Origin: Euryarchaeota archaeon UBA538
GTDB taxonomy: Archaea > Thermoplasmatota > Poseidoniia > Poseidoniales > Thalassarchaeaceae
Direction of reading: 5' to 3'
Assembly: GCA_002499325.1 (NCBI GenBank)
Contig: DALC01000106.1
Location: forward strand, 1,877-10,217
Length of the DNA stretch: 8,341 nucleotides
Shown here: one piece after another, positions 6,696 to 8,341 of the stretch
Numbering within the stretch: position 1 is the first letter of the stretch
Layout of the letters: every line of letters starts with the position of its first letter
Translations under genes and position numbers: made by a program
The notes under the pieces: model-generated
Databases searched by the model: none
Told to the model about the DNA's origin: nothing
What the model saw: the letters and a program-made list of their open reading frames with translations, nothing else

Positions 6696-7230
6696 GTTTG
6701 AGGACGTTCCTCTACATGTCATACACCTAGATCAAGATGACCCCAAAAAATGTAGTGCTAGGAGACTCTCTAAACACGGGCATGCGGTTTTGCATAAATC
6801 CACACGAGGCGCGCCGAAGAGAGGATTTCTTCTAGATCCTTCTAGTGGTATCCTTATGGGGCCAGATGATATGAAGTCAGTGTCACGTGGAGGGTCCATC
6901 GTAGCACTGGACTGTTCTTGGAAGAGACTGGAAGAGTCTTTGGATTCTATTTCTAAGCACACGAGACTAGAAGGTAGGACTCTTCCAGTGCTATTAGCTG
7001 CTAACCCAATATCCTGGGGCAAACCGGGGAGGCTTTCTACAGCTGAGGCATTCGCATCATCATTATACATTCTTGGTAGAAAGGAGCAGGCAAAAAGGGT
7101 ATTATCTTGCCTCCCATACGGGGATGCTTTTCTCGAATTGAATAGATTACCACTGGAAGCATATTCGGAAGCATCGACCAATCATGAATTAGCAGAGGTA
7201 CAGTGGGAATTTTTCGATAGGCCCGGATAG
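6673..7230 (+). CDS. tsr3: Tsr3-type 16S rRNA aminocarboxypropyltransferase (DUF367)
   Basis: Expected to transfer the 3-amino-3-carboxypropyl group of S-adenosylmethionine to a pseudouridine (acp3 modification) in small-subunit rRNA, the reaction shown for yeast Tsr3 after Nep1 methylation. The 185 residues carry the family blocks in order: DPKKCSARRL (23-32), GFLLDPSSG (51-59), VALDCSW (77-83), PVLLAANPISWGKPGRLSTA (105-124) running on to LYILG (131-135), FLELN (153-157) and LEAYS (161-165). The SAM site lies in a SPOUT-like fold, according to family knowledge. The length is normal for archaeal members. The ATG at 6673 has AGGAG nine bases upstream, inside the end of mbf1, so translation is coupled across a 23-bp overlap. 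The stop lies 4 bp from the convergent stop of the CNNM gene. I see no nep1 in the window. Confidence 0.93.
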   Translation: MSSLRKNEFEDVPLHVIHLDQDDPKKCSARRLSKHGHAVLHKSTRGAPKRGFLLDPSSGILMGPDDMKSVSRGGSIVALDCSWKRLEESLDSISKHTRLEGRTLPVLLAANPISWGKPGRLSTAEAFASSLYILGRKEQAKRVLSCLPYGDAFLELNRLPLEAYSEASTNHELAEVQWEFFDRPG

Positions 7231-7234
7231 CCCA

Positions 7235-8290
7235 CTACTCGCTCTCCTCAACTCTCTGTTTTGCTAATTCTCTCATATCCTCATGGTGTGAGCCCTCGTC
7301 TATTGCTACCTGATCTGACTCGTCTACTATCTCGACACCAAGTAGAGTTTCGATAACATCTTCCATTGTCACTAATCCTTCGGTGCCTCCAAACTCGTCT
7401 TTAACAATTAGAATCTGAGATTTAGTCTCAAGGAGAATATCCAATGCCCTGTCCACAGAATCGTTGTCGCTACAGATATCAACAGGCCTAGATATTTCTG
7501 ACATCTTCCTACTATACTCATCTACAGCGGCCCTACGAAGTATTTCGCTTCTTAGTACAACTCCTCTTACATCATCAATATTACCACCGGTTACTGGCAT
7601 TCTTCCGTGGACCATTATCGGTATCCTCTCCAAAACATCAGAAACAGTGTCATCAACAGAAACTGAGGTCACAACAACTCTTGGTGTCATGATATCACTA
7701 ACCTTGATTTCTCTGAGTTTCAATAGATTCTGAATTACCGCCTCTTCGTCTTCTTCAATTACATCAGTCTCCTCAGCTATATCGGCCAATACAGAAAGCT
7801 CGTCCCTTGTAACAGTCTCAGTCTCTACTGCAGGTAAAAGAGACCTTGTAATTTCTATCGGCTTAACTATGATCCAGAGAGCGAACATCATAGCCTTCAT
7901 TATCCTAGCGGATGGAATTGTAAGTCTTCTCCAATAAAGGGCGCCGATAGTTTTTGGCAGAATCTCGCTAAGCAATAGAATTGCCAAGGTTAAGACGGCT
8001 GCAGCCACATGCACAATCATGCCTCCTCCGAACTGGGTCTGTACTTCGGCGCCAACTCCCAAGGCTCCTACAGTATGGGCAATTGTATTCAAGGTCAATA
8101 TTGCTGTAAGGGGCCTTTCAGGATCATCTTTCCATTGTGACCAAAGATCGCTCACTTTGGGGTGTGTATCCTTGAGGGCGGCAATATGACCGTGGCTTGT
8201 AGAAAGAAGCACTGCTTCCAAAATACTGCACAAGAATGACGCTCCAAGAGCGAGTCCCGAATAGGCTATGATTAGCGTGTAGTCTACCAA
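7235..8290 (-). CDS. CNNM/DUF21 membrane protein with CBS pair (CorB/CorC-like putative Mg2+ transporter)
   Basis: Integral membrane protein of the CNNM/CorC/CorB family, implicated in divalent cation (Mg2+) export and older annotated as hemolysin-like. Of 351 residues, the N-terminal DUF21 domain has four hydrophobic segments (about 4-28, 60-84, 91-112, 128-150). It includes the small-residue-rich SILEAVLLS (22-30) and the conserved SEILPKTIG (108-116). An acidic helical linker (165-185) leads to a CBS pair, seen as VSDIMTPRVVVTSV (197-210), the VRGVVLRSEI turn (241-250) and DEFGGTEGLVTMEDVIETLLG (298-318); this pair may sense Mg-ATP. The protein ends about 30 residues later with an acidic tail, so the C-terminal CorC_HlyC domain of many bacterial members is absent. 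The start is TTG at 8290: an in-frame TAG lies directly upstream and GAGG sits eight bases before it. It is convergent with tsr3. Transport activity and direction are inferred from the family. Confidence 0.88.
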   Translation of the reverse strand: MVDYTLIIAYSGLALGASFLCSILEAVLLSTSHGHIAALKDTHPKVSDLWSQWKDDPERPLTAILTLNTIAHTVGALGVGAEVQTQFGGGMIVHVAAAVLTLAILLLSEILPKTIGALYWRRLTIPSARIMKAMMFALWIIVKPIEITRSLLPAVETETVTRDELSVLADIAEETDVIEEDEEAVIQNLLKLREIKVSDIMTPRVVVTSVSVDDTVSDVLERIPIMVHGRMPVTGGNIDDVRGVVLRSEILRRAAVDEYSRKMSEISRPVDICSDNDSVDRALDILLETKSQILIVKDEFGGTEGLVTMEDVIETLLGVEIVDESDQVAIDEGSHHEDMRELAKQRVEESE

Positions 8291-8298
8291 CTATCTTT

Positions 8299-8302
8299 CC
8301 TC
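8299..8302 (-). promoter_or_regulatory. Ribosome binding site of the CNNM gene
   Basis: GAGG on the minus strand lies eight bases before the TTG at 8290. The in-frame TAG immediately upstream of that TTG rules out a longer protein, so this site supports a TTG start. Further upstream, TAATTTT (8320-8314) is a weak TATA-like candidate and CACATGTG (8321-8328) is a short palindrome; the rest of the right edge shows nothing recognisable. Confidence 0.5.
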
Positions 8303-8341
8303 ACTTTTGAGCGAAAATTACACATGTGCGTGACACGATTG

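Noticed and set aside
6732..7181. 149-codon minus-strand ORF opposite tsr3
   Set aside because: The plus strand carries all the Tsr3 motifs; the antisense translation has no family features and no start signal.
1..8341. Search for CRISPR arrays, tRNA/rRNA genes, insertion sequences, phage or toxin-antitoxin genes
   Set aside because: Conserved housekeeping and catabolic coding regions fill almost all the sequence; I saw no regularly spaced repeats, cloverleaf sequences or transposase motifs.

Overview
The window looks like a chromosomal segment of an archaeon. The evidence is a PAN-type proteasomal AAA+ ATPase ending in an HbYX tail, an archaeal MBF1 (zinc ribbon plus HTH), a Tsr3-type rRNA modification enzyme, TATA-like elements at archaeal distances, and Shine-Dalgarno sites matching the archaeal 16S tail. 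The moderate to low G+C, dense packing and folate-dependent histidine catabolism fit a heterotrophic Thermoplasmatota lineage such as marine group II/III (Poseidoniales-like). That placement is inference and was not tested by phylogeny.

Layout, left to right. Positions 1-4889 (minus strand) hold a histidine-degradation cluster. In transcription order it is glutamate formiminotransferase, formimidoyl-THF cyclodeaminase, a long-form urocanate hydratase (hutU), and histidine ammonia-lyase (hutH), which runs off the left edge. These convert histidine to urocanate and imidazolonepropionate, and pass the formimino group of formiminoglutamate to tetrahydrofolate, yielding glutamate, ammonia and methenyl-THF. 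Imidazolonepropionase (hutI) is not in the window. Immediately upstream on the same strand, 36 bp away, is the PAN ATPase gene (4926-6140).

A 69-bp divergent intergenic region (6141-6209) with an AT-centred inverted repeat separates PAN from a rightward pair. That pair is mbf1 (6210-6695) and tsr3 (6673-7230), which overlap by 23 bp; both products are expected to act on the small ribosomal subunit. tsr3 converges, with a 4-bp gap, on a leftward gene for a CNNM/DUF21-CBS membrane protein (7235-8290) that starts with TTG.

Gene space is nearly saturated: no intergenic stretch exceeds about 70 bp. I see no RNA gene, CRISPR array, insertion sequence or phage element. I found no clear novel defence or mobile system. 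The points worth a second look are gene order, start sites, the shared divergent promoter and the eukaryote-like form of urocanase.
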